60,970 bases of DNA from Candidatus Parcubacteria bacterium (GCA_023132155.1 JAGLYP010000005.1:1-60970); one strand, 5' to 3'; positions 23,057 through 31,750 are shown, counted from the first letter of the stretch. Notes: a model not told the origin generated them from the letters alone. Numbers and translations: made by a program.

Positions 23057-24083
23057 AGAACAAATAAGAAAAAGTCTGCCTCTGGTATTGTTTGCGATTA
23101 TTTTTTTGCTTCCGATTATTAAAATTCAGGGACTTATCATATTGGCTATTGCTGCCGGGTTATTTTTTGCGTTTAAAAATTTTAAATTAAATAATATAAA
23201 TCCAGGTTCAAAAAATAAAACAATTGACCTGGATCATCTAAAAAATATGAAAAATACTAAATCATTAATGATTGTTGTTTTAGCGGCAATTTTCGCTTTG
23301 TGGCTCTTTTTTGCCTCAATTGTGATTATTGATGCCGGTGAAACAGGAGTTTATTCTTTGTTTGGCAAAGTTCGCGACCAAGAATTGTCATCAGGCTTCC
23401 ATTTGGTTATTCCCTTGGCCAAGGTTACGAAGATAAGCATTAGAACAGAAGAATATACCATGAGCATCGCGCAAGGAGAAGGCAAGCGCTATGGTGCGGA
23501 CGCTATTACGTCTTTAACCAAAGAGGGTTTGAGCGTGGATTTGGATATGACGGTTTTATACCGCATTAAAGAAGAAAAGGCTTCGGATATTTACAGAACG
23601 GTTGGTAAAAAAGAAGATGTGGATGAAAAAATTATTCGTCCGACGATTCGTACCGCGATTCGCGATGTAATCGCGCAGTACGAGGCAAAGGATATTTATT
23701 CTGAAAAACGAGAGGAAGCAGCCGACAAAATTGCCGAAAATTTAAAAAATGAATTAGGGGATAGAGGAATTATAATTGAAGAAGTTTTGCTTAGAAATGT
23801 GGCTTTGCCGGCTAATTTGGCAAACGCGATTCAGGAAAAATTGCAAGCTGAGCAAGAAGCGCAAAAGTATGATTTTATTCTTGACAAAGAGAAAAAAGAA
23901 AAAGAAAGAAAAGTTATTGAAGCCGAAGGCCAGCGCGACGCGCAGAAAATAATTAATGAGAGCTTAAGCACCAATTATCTTTATTATTTATATATAAAAG
24001 ACTTGAAAGATCGTGAAGGAACCATTTATGTGCCGACGAATCCGTCAACCGGAATGCCGTTGTTTCGGGAGCTTGGGAGATAA
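23043..24083 (+). CDS. SPFH/Band 7 (prohibitin-like) membrane protein
   Basis: 346 aa. Hydrophobic segments at about 12-45 and 78-98, followed by a Band 7 domain: VIIDAGETGVYSLFGKVRDQELSSGFHLVIPLAKVTKISIRTEEYTM, LTKEGLSVDLDMTVLYRI, and IIEEVLLRNVALPANLANAIQEKLQAEQEAQKYDFILDKEKKEKERKVIEAEGQRDAQKIIN, the coiled-coil that drives ring or raft assembly. Such proteins scaffold membrane microdomains and regulate membrane proteases, but no partner is obvious here apart from the 62-aa membrane protein. The start overlaps the upstream gene by 14 bases. Confidence 0.9.
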   Translation: MEINKEQIRKSLPLVLFAIIFLLPIIKIQGLIILAIAAGLFFAFKNFKLNNINPGSKNKTIDLDHLKNMKNTKSLMIVVLAAIFALWLFFASIVIIDAGETGVYSLFGKVRDQELSSGFHLVIPLAKVTKISIRTEEYTMSIAQGEGKRYGADAITSLTKEGLSVDLDMTVLYRIKEEKASDIYRTVGKKEDVDEKIIRPTIRTAIRDVIAQYEAKDIYSEKREEAADKIAENLKNELGDRGIIIEEVLLRNVALPANLANAIQEKLQAEQEAQKYDFILDKEKKEKERKVIEAEGQRDAQKIINESLSTNYLYYLYIKDLKDREGTIYVPTNPSTGMPLFRELGR

Positions 24084-24127
24084 GATATAATTAATAATTA
24101 AAAATTAATAATTAAAAATTATTAATT
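24084..24127. repeat. AT-rich short tandem repeat before rmlC
   Basis: Alternating TTAATAATTAAAAATTAATAATTAAAAATT between the SPFH gene and rmlC. A similar AAAATT array (24630-24662) precedes the first HIT gene. Low-complexity spacer; possible AT-rich promoter context. Confidence 0.5.
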
Positions 24128-24580
24128 ATGATTAAAGATTTAGTTATTAAAAAAATTAATAAATATGAAGATGAGCGCGGGTGGCTGGCTGAAATTTATC
24201 GGGAGGATGAGATTGATTTTCATGTCGCGATGTCTTATATAAGTTCAACCAAGCCGGGCGTTATTCGCGGACCTCATGAACATAAGCATCAGTCTGATTT
24301 TTTTGTGTTTATCGGACCGGGAAATTTTGAATTGCACCTTTGGGACAGGCGAAAAGATTCCGAAACTTTTCAGGAACATATAAAGTTGGAAGTTGGCGAG
24401 AATAACCCGTGTTTTGTAATAATTCCTCCGGGCATAGTTCACGGCTACAAATGCGTTTCAGATTGCAATGCCTGGTGTATTAATTTGCCTAACAAACTTT
24501 ATGAGGGCAAAAATAAAAGCGAAAAAATTGACGAAATCCGCTGGGAACAAGACAAAAATTCACCATATAAAATATTATAA
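24128..24580 (+). CDS. rmlC: dTDP-4-dehydrorhamnose 3,5-epimerase family protein
   Basis: A cupin of the RmlC family, 150 aa (shorter than the usual 180). GVIRGPHEHKHQSDFFVFIGPGNFELHLWDRRKDS matches the RmlC core with its active-site His region, and CFVIIPPGIVHGYKCVSDCNAWCINLPNKLYE matches the second conserved block. It would convert dTDP-4-keto-6-deoxyglucose to dTDP-4-keto-rhamnose, between RmlB and RmlD. It is separated from rmlB-rmlD-rmlA by three HIT genes. Because of its length a related sugar-nucleotide epimerase is possible. Confidence 0.75.
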   Translation: MIKDLVIKKINKYEDERGWLAEIYREDEIDFHVAMSYISSTKPGVIRGPHEHKHQSDFFVFIGPGNFELHLWDRRKDSETFQEHIKLEVGENNPCFVIIPPGIVHGYKCVSDCNAWCINLPNKLYEGKNKSEKIDEIRWEQDKNSPYKIL

Positions 24581-24667
24581 TAAATTAAATTATAATTTTT
24601 ATTTTTTTAAATTTAAACATTAGAAATTGTTTAAAAATTAAAAATTAAAAATTAAAAATTATAAAAT

Positions 24668-25075
24668 ATGGATTGTATTTTTTGTAAAATTATTGCCAGT
24701 GATATTCCTGGCTACAAAGTTTATGAAGATGAAAAAGTTTACGCTTTTTTTGATATTCTGCCGATTAGCCAAGGGCACACGATTATTGCCCCTAAAAATC
24801 ATATTTCCGATATTGAAAGCCTTTCCGAAGGTGAGTTATGCGCCATGACTGCCGCTATTAAAAAAATCGGCAAAGCGATTATTGACGGTTTGGGCGTAAA
24901 AGGTTATAGCGTTTTTCTTGATAACAAGAGCGCCGCCAACCAGCATGTTCCGCACGTTCATTTTCATTTGGTGCCTCGTGCCGAAGGTGATGGACTTGAA
25001 CGCTGGCCTCAGTCAGGGTATGGAGACGGAGAGGCTGAATTTTGCTTAAAAAAAATTCAAGCTGAATTAAAATAA
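24668..25075 (+). CDS. HIT family hydrolase 1
   Basis: A histidine-triad nucleotide hydrolase/transferase, 135 aa. CIFCKIIASDIPGYKVYEDE at the N-terminus carries the zinc-type CxxC; the triad is HVPHVHFHLVPR (H-x-H-x-H), intact. First of three tandem HIT paralogues. Closest in sequence to the second (shared KGYSVFLDNKSAANQHVPH). HIT enzymes cleave nucleotide-linked phosphoramidates or dinucleotides; the substrate here is unknown. Confidence 0.92.
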   Translation: MDCIFCKIIASDIPGYKVYEDEKVYAFFDILPISQGHTIIAPKNHISDIESLSEGELCAMTAAIKKIGKAIIDGLGVKGYSVFLDNKSAANQHVPHVHFHLVPRAEGDGLERWPQSGYGDGEAEFCLKKIQAELK

Positions 25076-25086
25076 TTTTTAAAAAT

Positions 25087-25503
25087 ATGAGTGATTGCAT
25101 TTTTTGTAAAATAGCGGAAAAAATAATACCCGCGAATATCGTTTATGAAGATAATGATTTTTTAGCTTTTTTGGATATTAGGCCGATTAGTTCCGGACAC
25201 ACGATTGTGATTTCCAAAAAACATATTGCTGATATGGAGAGCATGGATTCAGCCGATGTGGCTAAAATGATGAATGTGGTTAAAAAAATCGGTTTAGCCA
25301 TGCTCAAGGGATTGGAAGTTAAGGGTTATAGTGTTTTTTTGGATAATAAAAGCGCGGCTAATCAGCATGTGCCGCATATACATTTCCATATTGTTCCAAG
25401 AATAGAAGGGGACGGGCTTGACCGCTGGCCGCAGCAAGACCGCTATGAGGAAGATGAAGAGAAAAGAAGCATGAATTTGATTATTGAAGGATTAGAGGAA
25501 TAA
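25087..25503 (+). CDS. HIT family hydrolase 2
   Basis: 138 aa, 11 bases after the first HIT gene. DCIFCKIAEKIIPANIVYEDND and an intact triad in QHVPHIHFHIVPRIEGDGLDRWPQ. It shares long identical stretches with HIT 1, so the two are a tandem duplication. The C-terminal tail is more acidic. Confidence 0.92.
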   Translation: MSDCIFCKIAEKIIPANIVYEDNDFLAFLDIRPISSGHTIVISKKHIADMESMDSADVAKMMNVVKKIGLAMLKGLEVKGYSVFLDNKSAANQHVPHIHFHIVPRIEGDGLDRWPQQDRYEEDEEKRSMNLIIEGLEE

Positions 25504-25523
25504 AATTTAACTTTTAAAAAACA

Positions 25524-25949
25524 ATGGAATGTTTATTTTGTAAAATCGCGAATAAAGAATTGCCTTGCTATAAGGTATATGAGGATAAGGATTTTTTGGC
25601 TTTTTTGGACATTAGGCCGCTTAACCCCGGCCATGTTCTTGTAATACCGAAAAAGCATTTTCGCTGGGTTTGGGATGTGCCGGTTAAAAGCGAGAGTTCG
25701 CCAAATATTTCTGAATATTACATCGTGGTTTCCAAAGTCGCAAACGCGATTAAAAAGGCCTTTGATACCGATTATGTCGTATCATTGGTTTTTGGCGAAG
25801 AAATCGACCATTCCCACGTTTTGCTTATTCCCAGATTAAAAGACGACGGACACGGAACCGCGATTGATTTGAAAAATATAAAAGAATTAAGCGATAGGGA
25901 AATGACTGTTGCGCAGGAAAAAATTGTTAAGCAATTAAAGAATCAATAA
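25524..25949 (+). CDS. HIT family protein 3 with incomplete triad
   Basis: 141 aa, 20 bases after HIT 2. MECLFCKIANKELPCYKVYEDKDFLAFLDIRPLNPGHVLVIPKKHF is typical HIT. The triad reads DHSHVLLIPR: the first two histidines are kept but the third is Leu. The middle His (the nucleophile) is present, so activity may remain but altered. It has diverged more than HIT 1 and 2 and may have a different substrate or role. Confidence 0.88.
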   Translation: MECLFCKIANKELPCYKVYEDKDFLAFLDIRPLNPGHVLVIPKKHFRWVWDVPVKSESSPNISEYYIVVSKVANAIKKAFDTDYVVSLVFGEEIDHSHVLLIPRLKDDGHGTAIDLKNIKELSDREMTVAQEKIVKQLKNQ

Positions 25950-26078
25950 ATTTTATACGCCTTCGCTTTAAAATTTGAAGTTATACTTTTTATAAAGTTT
26001 AAATTATATTGCATTATTAGATATCATTTTAATTTAGCTACGGCGTATTATACTAATTTTTAATGTAATTGAGTATAT

Positions 26079-27083
26079 ATGAAAATTTTAGTTACCGGCG
26101 GCGCCGGTTTTATTGGCTCAAATTTTATTAATTATTGGCTGGAAAAATATTCAAATGACAAAATTATTAATCTGGATATTTTGACTTATGCCGGAAATTT
26201 GGATAATTTAAAGACAATTGAGAGCAATCCAAATTATACTTTTGTAAAAGGGGATATTTGCGATGAAAGATTAGTGAATGAGCTTGTGAAGAATATTGAT
26301 TTGATTGTTCATTTTGCCGCTGAAAGCCATGTTGATCGCTCCGTTGTATCCTGCGAAGATTTTATCAGAACTAACGTTAACGGTACGCGAGTTCTTTTGG
26401 ACGCGGCTAAAAATAACAAAGGAATTCGTTTTCATCATATTTCCACGGATGAAGTTTTCGGCTCTCTCGGGTTTAGCGACCCAAAATTTAATGAGTTTAC
26501 GCCTTATAATCCCAAAAGCCCTTACAGCGCTTCAAAAGCGGCGTCCGACCACTTGGTTCGCGCGTATTTTCATACTCACAAATTGCCGATTACAATTTCC
26601 AATTGTTCAAATAACTACGGTGAATATCAGTTTCCGGAGAAATTAATCCCGCTTTTTGTTACGAATTTGCTTGAAGGCAAAAAAATTCCTTTATACGGCG
26701 ACGGCAAGAACGTTAGGGATTGGATATATGTCGGCGACCATAATCGCGGAGTGGATTGTGTTATCAGAAAGGGGAGAATCGGTGAAACTTATTGCCTTGG
26801 CGGCGGAAATGAATTGTCTAATTCGGAAATAACTTCAATTATTTTAAATTTATTGGGTTTTGGTGAAGAAATGATTGAATATGTTTCTGATAGGCCCGGG
26901 CATGATTTGCGTTACGCGATTGATATTACTAAGGTCGAAAGAGACCTGAATTGGTATCCGGAAGTTGATTTTGACGCGGGAATAAAGCATACGATTAATT
27001 GGTATAAAAATAATAAAGAGTGGTGGCAAAAAATTAAAAGCGGAGAATACCGCAATTATTATCGCCGCCAGTATGGAACATGA
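26079..27083 (+). CDS. rmlB: dTDP-glucose 4,6-dehydratase
   Basis: A short-chain-dehydrogenase-type enzyme, 334 aa; dehydrates dTDP-glucose to the 4-keto-6-deoxy sugar. NAD-binding GGAGFIGSNF (about residues 7-16), substrate block HFAAESHVDRSV, the catalytic TDEVFG (about 122-127) and YSASKAASDHLV (Tyr-x3-Lys). C-terminal DRPGHDLRYAIDITKVERDLNWYPEVDFDAGI is typical. Followed at once by rmlD; the two ORFs abut at TGATATG. First of the plus-strand rmlB-rmlD-rmlA set. Confidence 0.96.
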   Translation: MKILVTGGAGFIGSNFINYWLEKYSNDKIINLDILTYAGNLDNLKTIESNPNYTFVKGDICDERLVNELVKNIDLIVHFAAESHVDRSVVSCEDFIRTNVNGTRVLLDAAKNNKGIRFHHISTDEVFGSLGFSDPKFNEFTPYNPKSPYSASKAASDHLVRAYFHTHKLPITISNCSNNYGEYQFPEKLIPLFVTNLLEGKKIPLYGDGKNVRDWIYVGDHNRGVDCVIRKGRIGETYCLGGGNELSNSEITSIILNLLGFGEEMIEYVSDRPGHDLRYAIDITKVERDLNWYPEVDFDAGIKHTINWYKNNKEWWQKIKSGEYRNYYRRQYGT

Positions 27084-27084
27084 T

Positions 27085-27972
27085 ATGAGAGTATTAATTT
27101 TAGGCGCGAAAGGTACCTTGGGCTGCCAAATAAAAAAAGTTTTTAGCGCTGATAATCAAGTTTTTGCTTGGGATTTTAAGGATGTTGATATTACGGATGA
27201 GAAAGCTTTAAACGATGAAATCAATAAGATTAAACCGGAGATTATTATAAATACCGCGGCTTATAACGCGGTTGACAAATGCGAGGAAGATGCGCGCGAA
27301 TTTGAATTGGCAAAAAAAATAAACGGCAAAGCAGTCGGTTATCTTGCTGATATTGCTTTTAAAAATAATGCCTTATTTGTACATTATTCCAGCGATTATG
27401 TATTTGGCGGACATACTCCGGCGGTTATTTTAGAAGTAAAAAAAGACAAAGGTTTTAGCGAAAATTTTGCGCCTTGCCCTGGAAATAATTACGCGATTAC
27501 AAAATTGATGGGGGAGCGGGAAATTTTGTCTAGAAAAAAGCAGGAATTAAAATATTATATTATCAGATTGTCATGGCTTTTTGGTCCCAAAGGCGCAAGT
27601 AAATCTTCAAAACAAAGTTTTTTTGACTTAATGATTAATTTAAGCGAAAAACAGGAAGAATTAAAAGTTGTTGATGATGAAGTCAGTTCTTTTACTTACG
27701 CGCCGGATTTAGCTCTTGCAACTAAAAATTTAATTTTAAGCGAAAAAAAATTTGGAATTTATCATATTACAAATTTAGGGCAAGCAAGCTGGTTTGACGC
27801 GGCTCAAGAATTATTTGATATGTTTAAATCAGACGTGAGAGTCAGGCCCGTAAGTGGCAGTATTTTTCCACGGCCGGCCGAGAGACCCCAATATTCGGTT
27901 TTAAAAAATACAAAATTAAAGCCTTTGAGAAATTACAAAGAAGCTTTAAAAGAATATTTAAATTTAAAATAA
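27085..27972 (+). CDS. rmlD: dTDP-4-dehydrorhamnose reductase
   Basis: Reduces dTDP-4-keto-rhamnose to dTDP-rhamnose. 295 aa from the Met at 27085 (MRVLILGAKGTLGCQIKK); the longer ORF start inside rmlB is rejected. The NAD(P)-binding GAKGTLG replaces the usual GxxGxxG. Catalytic-type segments are INTAAYNAVDKCEED, HYSSDYVFGG and NNYAITKLMGERE (Tyr-x3-Lys). It lies between rmlB and rmlA. Confidence 0.9.
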   Translation: MRVLILGAKGTLGCQIKKVFSADNQVFAWDFKDVDITDEKALNDEINKIKPEIIINTAAYNAVDKCEEDAREFELAKKINGKAVGYLADIAFKNNALFVHYSSDYVFGGHTPAVILEVKKDKGFSENFAPCPGNNYAITKLMGEREILSRKKQELKYYIIRLSWLFGPKGASKSSKQSFFDLMINLSEKQEELKVVDDEVSSFTYAPDLALATKNLILSEKKFGIYHITNLGQASWFDAAQELFDMFKSDVRVRPVSGSIFPRPAERPQYSVLKNTKLKPLRNYKEALKEYLNLK

Positions 27973-27973
27973 G

Positions 27974-28026
27974 CATTCGTATGTCCCGCATTTGTAGCGC
28001 GGGTGAGCGAAGCGAATAACTTATGA
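27974..28026 (+). repeat. Hairpin repeat ending at the rmlA start codon
   Basis: CATTCG...TCCCGC...GCGGGT...GCGAAGCGAATAACTTATGA. The outer ATTCG/CGAAT and inner CCCGC/GCGGG pairs fold. Its counterpart at 32709-32780 ends at the galU start codon. Confidence 0.7.
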
Positions 28027-28820
28027 AAGGAATAATTTTAGCAGGCGGAACAGCCACTCGGCTTTTTCCCCTGACAACAACAACGAGCAAACAGCTATTG
28101 CCGGTTTATGACAGGCAGATGATTTTTTATCCCTTAAATGTTTTAATTAAAGCTGGAGTAAAAGATATTTTGATAATTGTGGCGCCTGAGCATTCAGGGC
28201 AGTTTTTGAATTTGCTTGGCTCTATTTTCGAAAATTACGGAATACGAATTGAGTTTAAAGTGCAAAAAGTTCCAAGAGGCCTGGCTGATGCTTTTATCGT
28301 AGGGGAAAATTTTATTGATGATGATAATGTGACAATGACTTTGGGTGATAATATTTTTGAAGATGATTTTAGCGAGCAGATTAAAAATTTTAAATCAGGC
28401 GGATTGATTTTCGCCAAGAAAGTTCCCGACCCTGAGCGATCCGGCGTAGTAAAATTTGACGATAATATGAAAGCAATAGAAATTCAAGAAAAGCCTAAAA
28501 AATGGCTTTCGGATTATGCTATTCCGGGACTTTACGTTTACGATAATCGCGTTGTTGCAGCCGCCAAGGAAGTGCGTCCAAGTGAAAGAGGAGAGATTGA
28601 AATTACGTCTTTGCATAATTGGTATTTAAAAAAGCAAGAATTGGAAGTTGCCATGGTTAATGGCGTTTGGCTTGATGCCGGTACATTTGATTCTTTGCTT
28701 GAGGCTTCAAATATTGTTAAAGAAAAGAAAATTTACAAAAATTTTGATTCCATAATTGATAAAGCAATTAAAGAATTCAGCGCGGAATTTAAAGAGTTAG
28801 CGAAGAAAAGATTAGTTTAA
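28023..28820 (+). CDS. rmlA: Glucose-1-phosphate thymidylyltransferase
   Basis: Makes dTDP-glucose from dTTP and glucose-1-phosphate, entry step to dTDP-rhamnose. 265 aa, about 25 shorter than the usual 290. Signature MKGIILAGGTATRLFPLTTTTSKQLLPVYDRQMIFYPL, then IIVAPEHSGQF, LGDNIFEDDF, ERSGVVKFD and VWLDAGTFDSLLEAS. A hairpin repeat runs right up to its ATG. Followed by four GT2 genes. Confidence 0.93.
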   Translation: MKGIILAGGTATRLFPLTTTTSKQLLPVYDRQMIFYPLNVLIKAGVKDILIIVAPEHSGQFLNLLGSIFENYGIRIEFKVQKVPRGLADAFIVGENFIDDDNVTMTLGDNIFEDDFSEQIKNFKSGGLIFAKKVPDPERSGVVKFDDNMKAIEIQEKPKKWLSDYAIPGLYVYDNRVVAAAKEVRPSERGEIEITSLHNWYLKKQELEVAMVNGVWLDAGTFDSLLEASNIVKEKKIYKNFDSIIDKAIKEFSAEFKELAKKRLV

Positions 28821-28824
28821 TAAT

Positions 28825-29811
28825 ATGCCGAAAAATTCAGATAATACAAAATTAACAATCGGTTTTATAACATACGGTAAATCAACTTCTAAGTATTTGC
28901 CGTATTTTTTGGATAGCTTGTTTAAGCAAAGTTATTCTGATTTTAGTTTAGTGGCGGTTGACTGCACTGACGATGGAGACAAAAGTAATTTGGAAATACT
29001 AAAGAAATATCCGCAAATCAACATTATTCAAGAAGGAAAAAATTTAGGATTTGCCAAGAGTTATAATTTAATGATAAACAAGGCTGCTAGAAATGGAGCT
29101 GAGTTTTTTTTGGCAATAAATCCTGATATGATTTTGGATAAGCGCGCGATAGAAAAAATGCTTGACGCGTTTGCGAAGGATGAGAGGCTCGCCTCAGTAG
29201 CTCCAAAAATATATAAATGGAATTTTAAAGATGGTTCCTCGGGATTGGACGATGAAAAAACAAATGTGATTGATTCGTTTGGAATAAAATTAAAAAGCGG
29301 CTTAAGATTTTTTGATATTGGGCAAGGACAGTTTGATCAAGGGCAGTTTGATAAATCAAAAATACTCGGTCCCAGCGGCGCCGCGGCAATGTATCGCGTT
29401 AAGGCTTTGGAAAAAGTTAAATTTAATAATCAGTATTTTGATGAGTTGATGTTTATGTATAAAGAGGATTGCGATTTGGCGTATCGCTTATCTCTAGCCG
29501 GATATAGATCAAAATTAGCAGTTAATGCTAAAATTTATCATGACCGCACCGCCAAAGCGATTGGGGAGAGTAAGTTGTTAATCGCTTTGAATAGAAAAAA
29601 TAAAAGCAGGCAAATAAAAAAATGGTCTTTATTGTATCAGTTGATTATTGTAAAAAAATTTTGGAAATTACAAAGTTTTGTAAATAAATTTGTTATAATT
29701 TGGCATATTTTATTAATATTCATATTTTCGTTAATATTTGAGCAGTATTTATTGAAAGAGTTTTTTAAGGTTTTTAGAATTAAAGTTGCCTCCGCAACTT
29801 GTCGGGAATGA
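28825..29811 (+). CDS. Family 2 glycosyltransferase (1)
   Basis: GT-A fold transferase, 328 aa. KLTIGFITYGKSTSKYLPYFLDSLFKQSYSDFSLVAVD and NLGFAKSYNLMINKAA are typical; the metal-binding motif is NPDMIL, and MFMYKEDCDLAYRLSLAGYRS is the downstream ED block. A hydrophobic helix (about 287-308) near the C-terminus suggests membrane attachment. The last 8 residues (VASATCRE) are encoded by a small hairpin repeat (29785-29814). The acceptor and sugar are unknown; dTDP-rhamnose is a likely donor by context. Confidence 0.85.
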   Translation: MPKNSDNTKLTIGFITYGKSTSKYLPYFLDSLFKQSYSDFSLVAVDCTDDGDKSNLEILKKYPQINIIQEGKNLGFAKSYNLMINKAARNGAEFFLAINPDMILDKRAIEKMLDAFAKDERLASVAPKIYKWNFKDGSSGLDDEKTNVIDSFGIKLKSGLRFFDIGQGQFDQGQFDKSKILGPSGAAAMYRVKALEKVKFNNQYFDELMFMYKEDCDLAYRLSLAGYRSKLAVNAKIYHDRTAKAIGESKLLIALNRKNKSRQIKKWSLLYQLIIVKKFWKLQSFVNKFVIIWHILLIFIFSLIFEQYLLKEFFKVFRIKVASATCRE

Positions 29812-29814
29812 CAA
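29785..29814 (+). repeat. Twin mini-hairpin repeat at the GT gene end
   Basis: GTTGC-CTCC-GCAAC followed by TTGTC-GGGAAT-GACAA. The second half resembles the TGTCATTCC ends of the repeat near 2338. It supplies the 3' end and stop codon of the first GT gene. Confidence 0.6.
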
Positions 29815-29818
29815 ATTT

Positions 29819-30676
29819 ATGAAATTAAGCATAATAATAGTTTCTTGGAATGTAGCCGAGAAGTTAAAAGAAAATTTAAAGGCAATTTATTTTTCTGATT
29901 TTGAGAAATCAAATTTTGAAGTGTTTGTGGTTGATAATAATTCGCATGATAATACGGTTGATATTGTTAAAAAAGAATTTCCGCAAGTGAAATTAATTGC
30001 TAATTCTGAAAATTTGGGTTTTGCCAAAGCGAATAATCAGGCGATTAAACAAGCAAAAGGAGAATATATTTTACTGCTTAATCCGGATACGCGAGTTAAA
30101 GAAAATATTTTTACAAATTTATTAAAGTGGATGGATGAGAATCCTCAAGCACGCGTTGTCGGCTGTAAATTAACAAATGAAACAGGAAAAGTTATTAAAC
30201 ATGTCCGCAGATTTCCAAAAATTTGGGATCAATTGGCAATAGTTTTGAAATTGCCGCATATTTTTCCGGGAATTTTAAATAAATATTTAAGAAGTGATTT
30301 TAACTATGAAAGACCGGCAAAAGTAGATTCAATTCGCGGTGGATTTTTTTTGGTTAGAAATAACGATCAACGGTTAGAATTAGACGAAAGATATTTTCTA
30401 TGGTTTGAAGAGGTAGATTTTTGCCGCCGAATAAGAAACGCCGGCGAAGAAGTTTGGTACACGCCGGCGGCGGAATGCGTTGATTATGTTGGACAAAGTT
30501 TCAAACAGGTAAGCGTGTCAAAAAAACAAAAGTATTTCCGCGATTCCCAGCTTAGATATTTTAAAAAATGGCACCCAGCTTGGCAGTATTATTTATTGAA
30601 AATTGCTTGGGTGCTTGGAATGTTTATTTCGTTTATATTGGGGAAAATAAATTTTAAAAGTAGGACGAAGACATAA
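29819..30676 (+). CDS. Family 2 glycosyltransferase (2), rhamnosyltransferase-like
   Basis: 285 aa from the Met at 29819 (MKLSIIIVSWNVAEKLKENL); the ORF track's 11 extra codons come from the upstream repeat. ENLGFAKANNQAIKQAKGEYILLLNPDTRV carries the donor-binding NPD motif, and FLWFEEVDFCRRIRNAGEEVWYTP the ExDFCxR block common in rhamnosyltransferase-type GT2 proteins. A hydrophobic C-terminal segment (IAWVLGMFISFIL). Next to dTDP-rhamnose genes, so rhamnose transfer is plausible. Confidence 0.87.
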   Translation: MKLSIIIVSWNVAEKLKENLKAIYFSDFEKSNFEVFVVDNNSHDNTVDIVKKEFPQVKLIANSENLGFAKANNQAIKQAKGEYILLLNPDTRVKENIFTNLLKWMDENPQARVVGCKLTNETGKVIKHVRRFPKIWDQLAIVLKLPHIFPGILNKYLRSDFNYERPAKVDSIRGGFFLVRNNDQRLELDERYFLWFEEVDFCRRIRNAGEEVWYTPAAECVDYVGQSFKQVSVSKKQKYFRDSQLRYFKKWHPAWQYYLLKIAWVLGMFISFILGKINFKSRTKT

Positions 30677-30680
30677 AAAA

Positions 30681-31736
30681 ATGAACAAAAAAGTAGCGAT
30701 AATAATATCCCCGAATTACAAAAATTATGCCAAGAATTTTTTGCGCGAATGTATTGAGAGTGTTAGAAAGCAAGATTATCAGGGGGAAATAAAAATTTTT
30801 ATTACAGATAATGAAACAAGCGCGGAAAGCGTTAAGCTATTGCAAAAGCATGCGCCGGAAGCGGAATTGGTTTTGAATTTAAAAAACGACGGTTTTGCCA
30901 AGGGTTGCAATGACAGTATGCGCCAAGCAATATTGCAAGGTTTTGATTATATTTTTTTAGTTAGCATCCATTCTGTTTTGGACAAATCGTGCGTTAGCGA
31001 GCTTGTTAAAGTGATGGAAAGTGATAAAAAAATCGCAGTCGCGCAGGCTAGAATGATATTATCTGGTGAAAATAATTTAATCGCCAGCATGGGAAATGAC
31101 ACTCATTTTTTGGGTTTTGGTTTTTGCAGGGGCTATAAAGAAAAATGGAATAATCAAATTACTGAAATTAAAGATATTTTTTACCCGACAGGCGGCTCTA
31201 TGTTTTTTAGGCGCGAAGCATTGGAAAAAGTTGGATTATTTGATGAAGAATATTGGATGTATAATGAAGACCAGGAATTGCCTTGGCGCATGCGCCTTAA
31301 TGGCTTAAAATCAATAATCGCGCCCAAGGCGATAGCGTATACAAAATATAATTTTAAAACGTCAATTAAAAAAGTGTATTGGATGGACAGGAATCGGATA
31401 ATTTCAATTTTAATCTGCTATAAAATTCCTACACTGATTTTGATTTTACCGCCGTTTATTTTAATGGAAATCGGACATATATTTTTTTCTTTGAAAAACG
31501 GATGGTTTAAAAGTAAAATGCGAGTTTGGAGATATTTTTTAACACCAAAAACATGGAGTTATTTAATTAACGCGCGCCAACGAAATCAGCGTTTGCGAAA
31601 AGTTCAAGATAAAGATATAATAAGTATGATAACAGGCAAAATAAGCCATCAGGAATTTGATGATTGGAAATTAAAATTAATAAATCCCATATTTGATTTT
31701 TATTGGAGATTAATTAGAAGAATAATATTTTGGTAA
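30681..31736 (+). CDS. Family 2 glycosyltransferase (3)
   Basis: 351 aa, starting 4 bases after the previous stop. N-terminal KVAIIISPNYKNYAKNFLRECIESVRKQDYQGEIKIFITDN, then DGFAKGCNDSMRQAILQG. Where the others have NPD this one reads VSIHSVLD, so its metal-binding motif is altered. The later MYNEDQELPWRMRLNGLKSI block is kept. A hydrophobic segment near 260-285 suggests membrane association. Function by context only. Confidence 0.82.
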   Translation: MNKKVAIIISPNYKNYAKNFLRECIESVRKQDYQGEIKIFITDNETSAESVKLLQKHAPEAELVLNLKNDGFAKGCNDSMRQAILQGFDYIFLVSIHSVLDKSCVSELVKVMESDKKIAVAQARMILSGENNLIASMGNDTHFLGFGFCRGYKEKWNNQITEIKDIFYPTGGSMFFRREALEKVGLFDEEYWMYNEDQELPWRMRLNGLKSIIAPKAIAYTKYNFKTSIKKVYWMDRNRIISILICYKIPTLILILPPFILMEIGHIFFSLKNGWFKSKMRVWRYFLTPKTWSYLINARQRNQRLRKVQDKDIISMITGKISHQEFDDWKLKLINPIFDFYWRLIRRIIFW

Positions 31737-31750
31737 ATTTTTTAAATTAA

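Noticed and set aside
26305-26646. 113-aa ORF inside rmlB
   Set aside because: A frame-shifted shadow of rmlB without domain or start signal.
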